Origin: Porogramme epimiltina
Taxonomy: Eukaryota; Basidiomycota; Agaricomycetes; Polyporales; Polyporaceae
Assembly (NCBI GenBank): GCA_900155495.1
Contig: FTLJ01000257.1
Location: 1 to 28,093, forward strand
Reading direction: 5' to 3'
DNA: 28,093 nucleotides
In this document: positions 1-10,658 of the stretch, one piece after another
Position numbering within the stretch: the first letter of the stretch is position 1
Layout of the letters: each line of letters begins with the position of its first letter
Made by a program: the position numbers and the translations under genes
The notes under the pieces: model-generated
Told to the model about the DNA's origin: nothing
The model's input: only the letters and a program-made list of their open reading frames with translations
Database searches by the model: none

Positions 1-68
1 GGGGGAGGGAAAGATGACACCGGGTCGGTGGGAGAGCTTGAGGATAAGTAGGGACATTCGATTTGAAA

Positions 69-715
69 ATGTCGACGGGCGCGGGCGCAGATCAGTGGGA
101 GCCTCGATCAGAGAAACGTTTGAAGAGCTTTTCGGAGCTAACGAGGGCGCTAGAAAGGCAACAACGTCAATGTAAAGTGATCCAGGCGAGGGTACTTAGA
201 CTGATGACGATGATAACGGAGCTGACCTGAACAGCATCACTACCGCACAGGACCGCGCCGGCTGCGACAGGTCGTGGCTCTTGCCGTACGGGGTGAGAGT
301 GGGAGGAAGAGAAGACTGGGTGTAGACCGGTCGCTAAATGACCGTGCTTCGTCTCCAGGTCGGGGACACGCTGCGATCGGAACGGGAGGCATGGTGTGGA
401 CGCTGGACAGATCGTCGCTTAGCTATGCATTGTGCACTGGCGGTGTCCATGCGTCCTGCTCGGGGTTTCTGGCAAGCTTTCTCCTAGCCAGCGGAGAGGT
501 GGATGGAGAGCAGCGTGGCCGAGATCGTGGGTCGCAGCCGCCAACACCGACAGCGCCTCACGCGGGTCCGGCAAGCGATGCACAGGTTGTGGCACGCGCT
601 TCCGAGTCCCGACGACGCCCCCTGGCGGAGTGAGGCGGAGTGGCAGTGCGCGTGTCCTGCCTACCGCGCCCGCCTCGTCCATCGCCACGCGAACCACGCG
701 CAGCCTCTGACTTGA
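69..715 (+). CDS. Possible small Arg-rich hypothetical protein, uncertain model
   Basis: I do not recognise this protein. A spliced reading keeps phase through exons 69-191, 251-292, 359-442 and 488-715 and gives 158 residues. The first two introns (192-250 and 293-358) have GT..AG ends, and the first has a CTGAC branch-like site near its 3' end. The third, 443-487, is only 45 bases but has a pyrimidine-rich end (ctttctcctag). It removes an in-frame TAG at 485-487, and the reading frame is the same on both sides. The product is rich in Arg and Trp and looks helical: exon 1 has a charged stretch (SELTRALERQQRQ) and exon 4 has RQHRQRLTRVRQAMHRLWHAL. There is no signal peptide or membrane segment. 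It could equally be a decayed gene with a nonsense codon, or chance open sequence. An upstream exon may lie outside the window. Confidence 0.35.
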
Positions 716-3109
716 ACCTCCACTTTCGCGGGACAGCTTTCGTGCAAGGCCACACTTCCGTTCTGTTTTAGCAACTCTGAATATCGCTGCTGCTCAATAT
801 GGAATTCCTGAGCCCGAGTCGACCACCATGGTCCTGTATCTCCACCGTCCACTGTCAAATATTATCCTCTTACTTGGCCGCATAGGTTATACAAAACCCG
901 TACTGTAAGCATTCCGGTTGTCAGGCTTCACAAATCCTCTCGCTTCCCCCCTCGCACATTGTCTACGCCTACTGTGAGTTCTCACCTTTTGATCCTGCAA
1001 GTCATATTCTAAACGAATGGCATCACTTGCACCTACGGCCATTCATCATCCCGTTGTCTATGCTCTTGTCTGGATATCATTGTGTAGCTAGTACACATAG
1101 ACGCAACTCTCTGTCTGAACGACGACCACATTACTACTATCTCGGTCCATGCAGACTCTGGTGCCCTTCCTAGAGGACGACAGCCCCAGATAGCTTTCTC
1201 TCGCTATCGGTTTCGTGGCTCACATACCGCGAGCTGCACTCGATGTGAGACTTTGTATCCTGGGTACGTTCCCAATAAATGTGATGAGATGACTCAATGC
1301 GCGTATACAATATGACTACTCCGAAGCGCATATACTAACGAGTAGCTCTAGGCAAAACATTCCTTATTGGTGAGTCCCCAGATATTGCTGTACAATGAAC
1401 ATGTAGAGCCGTCCGGGAGACAAATATAGTGCTAGAATATTCTCGCGGGCCTGAGATAGACAAGTTGACCCGTCCAGGGCTTAGACCGAGTCATAAATAT
1501 TGCGGCCTCGAGGTACCCAGAAATATGCGCTCACAACTACCCATTTTCTCCGAGGAATCGGATTTATTATGTATGTCTCGCTGATAGAGCTCCGTAATGT
1601 GTTGACAAGGACGTACCACAAAATGTATGGCTCTACTACCTGAAGCTCCGTGCTTGAGTCCCGGAACTATGCATCCGCGGCGTCCGCGTCCGTTTCCTCG
1701 AGTCACTAGCACTTACTACTGCGGTGCCAACTTGCTGCCTCCGTGGCCACGATTCGATCGGACATTCTTACGCCAACGCGCTCTAGGTTACCGCGCGTGC
1801 GCAGATAGTCGGTGAGAGACCGCTAATTATACGTGTGTGCTTTTTGCAGTCTGTCTACCCTTGAATTAGCAGACATTTCTGATTCCGGGGAGCCAGCTCC
1901 TTTTTACGTGGGTGAGTGAAAGCGCTAATCTGTAGTGTACTACTGATTTAGTTTTCAAAGGGACTCCGAACCTACGGCGCTTCGTGCGGTTGAAACTTCC
2001 GAGTGCCGTCATACGCTGTGCGAATGTTGCTTCGCGCTTCCCCTCCCCGGCGGAGTCTATCGGACCTAGGCAGAGTTCCCCTCGCTGCGGGCCCGTGTGG
2101 ACAGGATCGGGCCCTAGGAGAGCCGATTGTTCGTAAGCGCATGCTTCTTTTGCGGGTACCACCAGAAGAAACGGAAGCTTGATTTAATATTAATATGTTG
2201 CGAAGCGTGTCCAGTGTGGTTGGTGTTGTGGGTGCTCTTCTTATTCTCTTGATAGAGCGAGGACAAGACGGCTGCAGGTCGCCGGCTGACATCGTTAATT
2301 GAAAGCATCCATTCCTCACGTTGTATGGCGTCTGCGTATGCTCGTCTGCGTATGCCGTGTACCATATTGTACATGCAACGTGCGTACACACTACGCCGTC
2401 GTGCAAAGTTGGGACGTGCTTTTTACTTTTCTGCTCGTTTTTTACGCTGGCGTCTCTTAATGTTTGATCAGACAACGAGTGCTGGGCGGGAGGAACGGAG
2501 GTATCGTGCGAGTAGACGCCAATTTCGCAGGCGAGGAAGGAGAGCGTGAATAAGGGCGTTACACCTCGCGCGACAGGCACAGTGGGATTTGGCACGTCTT
2601 CAGAGCTGACGACGGACGCGGGGCTCAACCCGAGCCGCATCCAAACACGCGCAGTGGTGCTCGTTGGGGATACTGGTGCGGACATTTTGGGAACGGTTGA
2701 ACAAGGAGGATAGGTAAAGGGAGGCGTAGGCGGGGGCAGACGACGACGAGAATGGCGGGAAGAGGTGGACGGCATCACGGACAGAGAAGAAGCGCTGAAG
2801 CTCAAGGGTGGGACTTGGAAGTGGTGACCGCGGAGAGTGCGCGGCGTCGAATATCCAATCGCAGGTTAGGGGTATGCACGGAGAGACAGCATGTGTACTC
2901 GCTCCTTGCTCACCGCCGGTTGCCCATCGCAGAGAGAACGCAGCCGCTATGCAAACTTGATATATCGGCACTCCGGAGGTCAATATTTTGAACGATTACG
3001 TAACTAATGGCTGGGGGCTTGTCGGCGCGTTGGCGCCGCCCCTGTCAGGCTGTCGCGGCCGTGGCCGTTGTCCCTCCCTCTCATCGGCTACCGCGTCGAC
3101 TGTGTCTCT
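716..3109. other. Gene-poor stretch with no convincing gene
   Basis: No spliced model with recognisable family motifs was found here. Base composition is closer to 50% GC than in the gene blocks. A long open frame lies on the minus strand at 1972-2805. The overlapping plus strand at about 2550-2850 also reads as protein-like sequence with one stop; this is listed as a finding. Roughly 3000-3109 must hold the promoter and leader of the HNH gene starting at 3110. Confidence 0.5.
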
Positions 3110-4429
3110 ATGCCCGCTCTGCCTCCTCACAATGACAATCTTGTGACAAACCTCCCAGAAACCCCTCGTAGCGCATATGTCAACCATATCCTTCCCGTTG
3201 AAGGGGATCCGACCATCGCTGGTGACGCCAACAAACTCGTCCACATACGCATCCTTGGTGCCCTCCTCATCCACGCCCCAAGAAGGCAAGCTCAAGAATG
3301 GGTGGCTAAGGAGATCATATCTGCGATAGAACACAAAGACAGCGTCGAGCGCCTTGATAAGCTTGGCAAATTCTATGTTGATCATTTCGTTTGTCTCTGT
3401 GAGTGCTTCCTACGTACCTACTATAGAGTATCCTCCCTCCGAACATGCACTTGCAGTCAAAAAATGCAGACCTCGTACGCCTTCGCCTTCCAGCAACTCG
3501 TCTAGATCATCGCTCGACCACCAAGTGACTCACGACCAGAACGGGCTAGTTCAAACTGCTAACGATCACCTCACCGCGAAGCGGAATGTATGTACTTTGC
3601 CTGTTGTTCCTTATTATCCGTTAACGAACATGCGAAGGCTCTCATCCGGGATGGTTTCAAATGCGTAGTCACTCAATATTTCGACAAGGACATTGCGCTT
3701 CGCCACCCAGAGGTTTTTACGGGTAGGTTCAACATTACTTGGGTTGGGAAAACGCAGAGCGCCCACATCTTCCCGGTGTCAACGGAGGACTGCAAGCCTG
3801 TTGACGATCCGGGCCCGGAGGTGAGTGCTACCGTCAACGCAGTCGCGGCGTCTAGTGTAACGTTTGTCCGGACAGTTACAATGGTCAAACAATGTGTGGG
3901 CGATGTTGGGTCGCTTCGGCTACAGCGACATTCAGCGGGAGATCGAAGGATCAACGACCTGTTCGTTGAGCAACGTCGTGACGCTTCGGTATGACCTCCG
4001 TGAAAAGTTTGATAAGCTACGCCTTTGGTTCGAGACGGTTGACGGCGAGGTATGCCTATTTTCGGTGGTTCTGTTTGACTCGCATGCTAACTTTTGCACG
4101 CATAGGAACACGTCTATAACGTCAAGATCCATCCTCCCCATTTCAGGACAATGACACATGATTTCAGAGATACTATACAGTTCACCGTCCATGACTTGGA
4201 CCTCACCGACCTACCACGCCCGGACGCAAACCTTTTACTTTTACCAAACCCTACATACCTCGAGATCCATGCCGCGTGTTGTAAAGTCGCCCACATGTCA
4301 GGTGCCGCTGAGTACCTTGACGCTGTGGTACGCGACATCGAGGGCATCGGTGTTCTCGCAGAGGATGGGGCATCCGCGAATGTTCTCGAGTATGCTATAT
4401 TATCTCATCTTATAGCATCAGTTAAATGA
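3110..4429 (+). CDS. HNH endonuclease-like protein, copy 1
   Basis: Five exons, 3110-3398, 3457-3587, 3638-3820, 3876-4049 and 4106-4429, join in phase to give 366 residues. The introns are 50-58 bases. The start is the ATG beginning MPALPPHND, which matches the start of the inverted paralogue at 16456. The centre carries the fungal HNH layout (HNH_2-like): ALIRDGFKCVVT, then QSAHIFP with the first His, then NNVWAMLGRFGY and SLSNVVTL before FDKL. The C-terminal half (VHDLDLTD, LEIHAACCKVAHMSGAAEY) is strongly shared with copy 2. Such proteins are numerous in mushroom genomes and their role is unknown. An oddity is that the position before the final FD, His in copy 2 (CHTLFD), is Arg here (LREKFD), so nuclease activity is doubtful. 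There is no signal peptide, so a nuclear or cytosolic location is expected. Confidence 0.85.
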
Positions 4430-5797
4430 ACGCCTGACATAAAGAAGTTTTGAGGGACTCTCAAAGGATGGTCTCCCAATTCGTCTCATCTCCCGGTACA
4501 GAAAACTGGCTGTCCCCAGCATAGGGCGTCGGGGCTGGATATGCCTGTAGGCCGCGCGCGACGGTGCACTTCGGTGTAGCCGAGCATGGGAGCTGTTGGT
4601 CCTACGACTGAGGTTCGAGGGTGGAACGTCGTTGCGCCGCTGTGTGGCGCGTGTTTTATATGGGGATTGGTGCGTGATATATCACCATCTGCGTCGTTGG
4701 TAGGGGGGGGGCTGACGAGCGTTCCCAGGGCGTAGGTGGATATGTTGTGGTTGTGTACTTGTTGTGATGATTATGATTATCACCAGAACATGATACACAG
4801 TCACATGGCGCGTCCGAAATCGCCGCCTTAGTGTGATGGGCTGGACCATGGCGGAGAACGGGAAGTCCTCGGCGCCCTCAGTCTGTGATTGGCTCGATCG
4901 ATCTGTCACGTTTACCTTTCGTCTGATTCTGTCCAGAGGTGCTCTCCGCGTTCCTGTGTGGGCATGAGTTCTCCCGGGTGCTGTAGGTGAGTCTCCTCTG
5001 CTCATCGCGGTGGAGACAGGGTTCTGAACATTGTGCATCTGTGCAGGCGTTGGGCATGTGTATCCTCCTCGGATCGCACTTGGCACCGCGAGGAATTCGA
5101 GTGCCTGCTGGGCATCATGGTCTCGGAACGTAGGTCCTTCTCTGCTGTGAACTCTCGCAAAAGACCATCACGCTTGAAGCCACTCGCAGCCTTAGCAACG
5201 ATGTTAGAGCAGCAACGTGTGCTGCCTAAGATGACAAGTCAAGGGGAATAGCACAAGCAAGGCAACTGTAAGTAGTTGCGTACGAACCCACTTACGCACA
5301 CTTGGATCGGGAATCGCAGGCCGTTTGATGGTACCCATCATCACCCTGTTGGTGCTAATTTATCTTTTCCCTAGTAAGTACACCACGGCGTAAGAGACTC
5401 AACGTTCATAGCGGTTCGCTTCCCATGATTCCCTACACACCAATTCAATTCCCATCCACGCTGAACGGCGACTATAGACATTCCCTATGGAGACCGCTGC
5501 ATCTCCTCGTTAGTGAACGTCATCCCCATGCTAGGTGAGCTGCGATCTCACTACGACGGTCCCACGAGGAGCCGCCGGCTTCCATCTGACGGATGTTGAT
5601 GGTCAGGAACGTATCCTCCCAAGGACCCATTTCGCGGGTGCCGTATTACATATGGTGAAGGAGCGGAGTGTGAGGCGCTCTTTGGCACCCCTCACCTCTC
5701 ACCCCTTCGCTCACGGTCGTTACGTGCGGTCTGTCCTCGCTGGCCTCGTCCTTCCTCATCGTGTTAGGCGGGTGGAGCTGGCGCGCATACGCAGGTG
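4430..5797. other. Intergenic region between HNH copy 1 and membrane gene A
   Basis: Nothing here could be assembled into a protein with recognisable features. A stretch with a local AT rise lies at about 4650-4800 (ttttatatgggg, followed by tgattatgattatc). The sequence just before 5798 must act as promoter and leader of gene A. Confidence 0.5.
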
Positions 5798-7655
5798 ATG
5801 TCGACGAGCACTCTGCTTGTTGATGACACCGATCCCGCGGTGCAGTATGTCGCTGGGTGGGATTGGCAACATCCGTATATGGTGGAGGTAGATGGAACAC
5901 GCCATGCCGCGTCTAAGGCGGGCTTAACTGCGTCATTGGCGTTCGCAGGTACGTTCGATTCTCTTGAGCGGTGGGCCAGCAGGAAGATACTGAAGACTAC
6001 TGCTCCTCGACAGGTACTGGCGTTCAGGTCATCGGAACGGTCGAGGTTAGCTCCAACGCCGGGACACCCCTTACCTCGTATGCGATTGACGGCCAAGTCA
6101 TGGGCTCGTACCGTGCGCCGCAAACCGGGAGCACGATGTACAACGTGACGTTCTTCATGAAGACCGGACTCTCATTGGGCGACCATGAGATCGTGATCAC
6201 GAACGAGGACGGCACAAGCCCCAATACCTTCTACCTCGACTACTTCATCATCAACCCCATCTCTAAGCCGTCCGACACAGTCACTACTAGCCCTCCCGCG
6301 GCGATTGTACAAAGCACTACCACGACCACCGTGAACAACCAACCGGCTTCGACCAAAACGACTCAAACAACCGAACCTGTCCACTCATTGACAACCACAG
6401 TCACTACCCCCGTCTCGTCCTCGTCCTCGACATCGTCTCAGTCATCGTCTCAGACTTCATCATCATCTCAGTCTTCTACATCTTCATTAACTTCGTCGGA
6501 AGCATCCTCGCTCACATCATCGTCAGTGGTTTCAGCTTCCTCCGCGAGCGCCTCGGCCAATGTGACGTTGACGGTGCCGCCCATTAGTTCCGAATCAACC
6601 ACCGCGCCCCTTGCGGCGTTAGGGGACAGCAGCAGCACCACGACTCTCTTAGGCTCATCGGGCGGATCGGGGGCTGCCACCCCTGGGGTCACGGGATCCC
6701 CCAACGGTGCTTCTTCTTCGTCCTCGGCGAACAGCCGGCACACCAACATCGCTGCGATCGTGGGCGGCGTCCTCGGTGCGGTCGCGCTGCTCGCGCTTGT
6801 TGCGATCATTTTCCTCCTCCGGCGCAAGCGCAAGGACCGCGACAGTCCGTTCCTTTCCTCCCGTCACAGTGCGATCCGCGTCTGACGTCACCGCGTTCCG
6901 CGCGCTCTCCAGACATCCACCCCTTCGTCTCGATGCACGAAGAGACGCCCGCGCAGAGCCCCACGTCCACGCTGGGCCCCGCGCTCTACGCTGGCACCAT
7001 CCCCGCCAAGGCGCGCGAGGCCATGCAGATGCGGATGGAGGCCGCCTCGTCCGCGCGCCCCGTCAGCGTCCAGTATGGCTCGCACATCCCCGCCGTCGGC
7101 TCCGCCTCGCGCGAGTTCCTCCACCCGGACGACCACGACGGCGACCACGACGTATCGCCTGCATCGCCCGCGTCGAGCAGCCACTCCCCCGGGGGCGTCT
7201 CGCCTGGGGGCTACTACTACGGCGACCAGCACACGAAGCTCCAGGAGACACTCTATGGCTCGCTGTCGTCTGGCGGCGCGCCGTCGACGAGCCACCTCCT
7301 CAGCCCGGTCTCGCCATCAGACGCGGGCTCCTCTGTCTCGGGAACGATCATGGGCGCTGGCGCGAGCGCGGGTGCGCACGGGCGCGGGCGGTCGGACACG
7401 GTGACGACGAGCCCGCTCGTGGCGGAGGAGGTCGCGCGCGCGCCGTGGTATGCGCCGCCGGAGCGCCAGAGTCGCGCGGAGTCGCTCCTGCGCGCGCTCA
7501 CATCGCGCTCGGCTGGGGGCGAGGGCGGGGGCGAGGGGAGGCCTGCCGGAAGGCGGCGGGGCACGGGACGGGGGCGGGCGGGGACGCAGGACGAGGACTC
7601 GGGGTTGAGGATGTATAACGAAGCGACGCTGCCGCCGCCGTATACCCCGGACTAG
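5798..7655 (+). CDS. Single-pass membrane protein A: N-terminal lectin-like domain, mucin stalk, PPxY tail
   Basis: Exons 5798-5948, 6014-6868 and 6913-7655 give 582 residues. Introns are 65 and 44 bases; the second splits the codon in SRHN/IHPF and is matched in gene B. Residues 1-130 form a beta-rich domain (DDTDPAVQYVAGW, GTGVQVIG, LGDHEIVIT, FYLDYFI). This is the pattern of a galactose-binding-like domain common in agaricomycete membrane proteins. It is followed by a Ser/Thr stalk of about 160 residues, probably O-glycosylated, and a membrane helix near residues 296-319 ending in RRKRK. The cytoplasmic tail of about 260 residues has APWYAPPE and ends LPPPYTPD, a PPxY motif. No cleavable signal peptide is visible, which I believe is usual for this family, so the helix may serve as signal anchor. 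It is in tandem with gene B. The ligand is unknown. Confidence 0.88.
6410..6530 (+). repeat. Serine-codon repeat in the stalk of protein A
   Basis: Tandem tcg/tct/tca codons encode runs of Ser broken by Gln and Thr (SSSQSSSQTSSSS type). Gene B has a much shorter equivalent, so this tract accounts for much of the length difference between the two paralogues. Length variation between strains would be expected. Confidence 0.8.
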
Positions 7656-8673
7656 CTCTGGCGCGGGTGCGTCGTGGACGATTTGGCTGCGCTCGGGAGC
7701 TGGCCTTTGCATTCGAGGTGTAGATAGTTGTACACTTGGTGAGTGGTTTGAGGTTTTTGGTGTCGACTTGCGTTGCTGACTCGCGTGCGGGCAGGTTTAA
7801 TCTTATGCATTTAGGAGAAAGACACTGCTTCTGTTGTATGTCGAAGTATCTAATTGCCTTCTGCTGCATGCTACGATATTGAGCCTGCACCAAGATGACG
7901 CTGCTACACCCAAACGGTCTGTAACTCGTGTGTCTACTATTAGCCGCTCTAGGTGAGTATCGAGGGTGGCTGTCTTCTATGGCGAACGTTAGTACCCTTG
8001 CGCGACGTCGAAGTCTTCAATCAGGACATTCCAGTATGAGAGGACTTGGATGGTTGAGTTTTATCATACTTGGGGACCAAGCCTCAAATTTGTTCAACGG
8101 TACTTGGTCGAACGCGTGCATTTTGACAGCCGCAATCACAGGCCGTCGGTGGTCGTTCCTGGTGATGTTTCGCCATTCTGCATGTCTTGGATCACATGCT
8201 CGCGCTATCAATATCACGATATTAAACACGACGATCACCTTGCGGGTCCTCAAATTAGCTAGTGTTCGGATGGATAGTCCAACCCGGCTCGCCGCCAGGG
8301 CACAGCTTGGGCTACATTGACGTCGTCGACACTCGGTACAGTGCCCCCGCCTCGCGCTACTGAACTCGACACTCGCCCCTCGATCATCCACACACGCTCT
8401 TGGAGGGGTCAACGCGGCACGGAAGACGGGCGCGTGAAGAGGCGGCGAAGGACGGGCTTGGGAAAGGAAGGAAAATGCCGCACGTTGGTCACGGTGGGCG
8501 GAGAGATCTGTCGGCCCCATGAACGTGATGATCAGGCTGAGCTAAATCGTTCTTCGGCCCTCTCCCCGGCTTTCCCGCCCTCCGCGCTATCCTCCCACCC
8601 CGACCCGGCGACGGGGAGCGCATCCCCGTCTTCGCTCTCTTCTCCCTCCACCACGCGCGGCCTGGCGCGCACC
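7656..8673. other. Intergenic region between membrane genes A and B
   Basis: About 1 kb holding the 3' region of gene A and the promoter of gene B. Bases 8540-8670 are pyrimidine-rich on the plus strand (ctctccccggctttcccgcc), typical of a fungal leader just upstream of a start codon. No gene was recognised. The open frame upstream and in frame with gene B's ATG is not supported as coding. Confidence 0.55.
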
Positions 8674-10103
8674 ATGTCGTCCGCAACCCCGTCCGACATC
8701 ACCCTCACCTTCATCGACGACCGCGATCCAGTCGTCCAATACGAGCCTGGCTGGGATGACGATCAGGGTGTGGTTGCGGTCGATGGCACTCGGCATGGGG
8801 CGAAGGCGGCGGATCTGTGGGTGCGGCTCCCGTTCTCAGGTGAGCAGTCCTCCGAGTTGTGTGTCCCGCTTCTTCCTCGCATTGCGACATTCAACTCCAA
8901 CTCCGCGCGCTGTGTCCCCCATGCCCCGGCTGACTCCGCGACGATAGGCACGGGCGTGCAGGTCTTCGGCCAGCTTCCACCCGTGAACATCGCTGGGACG
9001 CCGACCACAATGTACGCCGTCGACGGGAAGAACGTGAGCAGCTTCACCCCGTCAGATGTGCCTGCCGCGAACACGCCCACACTACAAAACGTCTCGTTCT
9101 TCGAGATCCACGATCTCTTTGTCGGCGACCACGAGCTGCTTATCACGAACCTGAACGGAACAAGCCCGAACGAGTTCTTCCTCGACTTCTTCCTCGTGGA
9201 GGTCCCGGCGAACGCGACGGGGAGCACGAGCACGACGTCAACTACGGCCTCGCAATCATCTGGCACTGCGGCGTCTACTACTTCGTCGACGGGCTCGGGC
9301 ACACCAACGGGCGCCGCTGCGGTGAACGCGGCTGACTCAGGAGGGCACAAAAACGTCGGCGCGATTGCAGGAGGGGTCGTAGGCGGTGCGGTCTTCCTGC
9401 TCCTTGTCTCGGTCATCGTCTGGTTGTGGATGCGCCTGAAGAGGGTGCGATCGACCAGTAAGCATCGTCAGCGCTCGTCCCAGCTCCGCGGCAGTGGCTG
9501 ATACGCGTCTCAGCTGTCCAGCCCTTCGTCCCCGCCGCCGCAGCCTCGGACGCTGACGGCAGCCCGTCCAAATACACCGACCCGTCGTTCGCCACCTCCG
9601 CTCTCCCCTCGCTCCCACCGTCGACGCTGTCGCCCTCGGTGCCATCGACCGGGTACCCCTCGTCCCTCCCGCTGTCGACACTACCCGAGCTCTCGCCGAA
9701 CCGCTCCGCAGACTTCTCCGCGCCGTCGCTGAACCAGCCTCCAAATACGCCCGGAGGCGGACACGAGCCGCCGACGCCAGAATCGCTCGCGTTTAGCAGC
9801 AGCGACGCGTCGCGCTCGCCCGCACTCGCGAGCGACCGCGTCGTGCCGCACACGGAAGTGTCGCGCGCGCCGTGGTACGCGCCCCCGGAGATGCAGTCGC
9901 GCGCCCAGTCGCTCCTGCACGCTTTCTCGGTGCGGAACGGTGGCGAGGAGGGGGAGGAGGAAAGCGCGAAGGTGCTGGAGGACGCGGCGAGCGGGGCACG
10001 GTCGGGCGGGTCGGGGGCGTCGTCGGGCCCGGTGCGCGATGCAGATTCGGGGCTGAGGATATACAGCGAGCCTGCGCTGCCTCCAGCGTACACGCCTGAT
10101 TGA
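8674..10103 (+). CDS. Single-pass membrane protein B, tandem paralogue of A with PPxY tail
   Basis: Exons 8674-8839, 8948-9457 and 9514-10103 give 421 residues. The start ATG lies in a good context (cgcaccATGtcg) and begins MSSATPSDITLTF, just before the conserved DDRDPVVQY. The order matches A: an N-terminal beta domain (GTGVQVFG, VGDHELLIT, FFLDFF), a short Ser/Thr stalk at about residues 150-185, a membrane helix at about 194-219 (GGVVGGAVFLLLVSVIVWLW), a basic stop, and a disordered cytoplasmic tail with APWYAPPE and the ending LPPAYTPD (PPxY). Intron positions and phases equal those of A, so the pair arose by duplication. The first intron is 108 bases, a multiple of three, and free of stops, so its retention would insert 36 residues after LPFSG. 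NVS, NGT and NAT sequons fit an exposed N-terminal half. Confidence 0.88.
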
Positions 10104-10658
10104 GGGTGTCTTTCCCTTTGTATGAGGAAGGGCCGGAGCCATTGCTATGATCTCGGGATGTTGGACTGTTGTAGTTTGGTTGTAGCCTGTCACTGTGTAA
10201 TGTCAGTGTATTTTGCTCATAATTATCTGCTCCGCCTGGGTAGCTTTACCCTTATAACTGGTGTGAAAAATATTCCATGTAGTCCCCCTTCCTGCCCTTT
10301 CGCTCGCTATAGACCGCCGACCAGAACAGAGGAAACTAGGACGCTGGGGTGGGTGAAAGGGAAGATCGGGCCGCGGGCCGTGAGGGACCGGGACAGGCGT
10401 CTCGGGTAACGCCACCAACGAGTGGGATCGACTCGGGCTCAGACTCGGGGAACTCGCCAAAGTGGACGCTCGACCCGATTCCCGACTTCCGACTGCCATC
10501 TCGCTGCTCTCCGCTGCTTTCTCTTCGCATCTAGTGCCGCTTTATGTGACCTTCCCCTTGCTCTGTACTATCATCTGAACTCTGCTCTCTTCTGCTGTCG
10601 ACCTCCCTCTACTTCGCCACCGCCTTGGCCGTGCATTCCGCAAGCTCTCCCCTGAGCC
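10104..10658. other. Intergenic region and probable promoter of the histone deacetylase
   Basis: This holds the 3' end of gene B and, nearer 10659, a pyrimidine-rich stretch (cttccccttgctctgtact, ctcttctgctgtcgacctccctc) typical of a fungal promoter and leader. No TATA box and no gene were recognised. Confidence 0.55.

Noticed and set aside
4540..4640. Possible RNA gene with ggttcga
   Set aside because: No matching D arm or acceptor stem; the motif is a chance match.
6707..7618. Open frame of 303 codons overlapping membrane gene A in another frame
   Set aside because: Arg/Ala-rich shadow of GC-rich coding sequence; the true frame carries the TM helix and the PPxY ending shared with gene B.
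8017..8520. Open frame of 167 codons on the minus strand
   Set aside because: No recognisable motif, uneven composition, and it lies in the promoter of membrane gene B.
8317..8673. Upstream extension in frame with membrane gene B
   Set aside because: The conserved domain starts just after the ATG at 8674 and gene A starts at the equivalent point; the upstream bases are a pyrimidine-rich leader.
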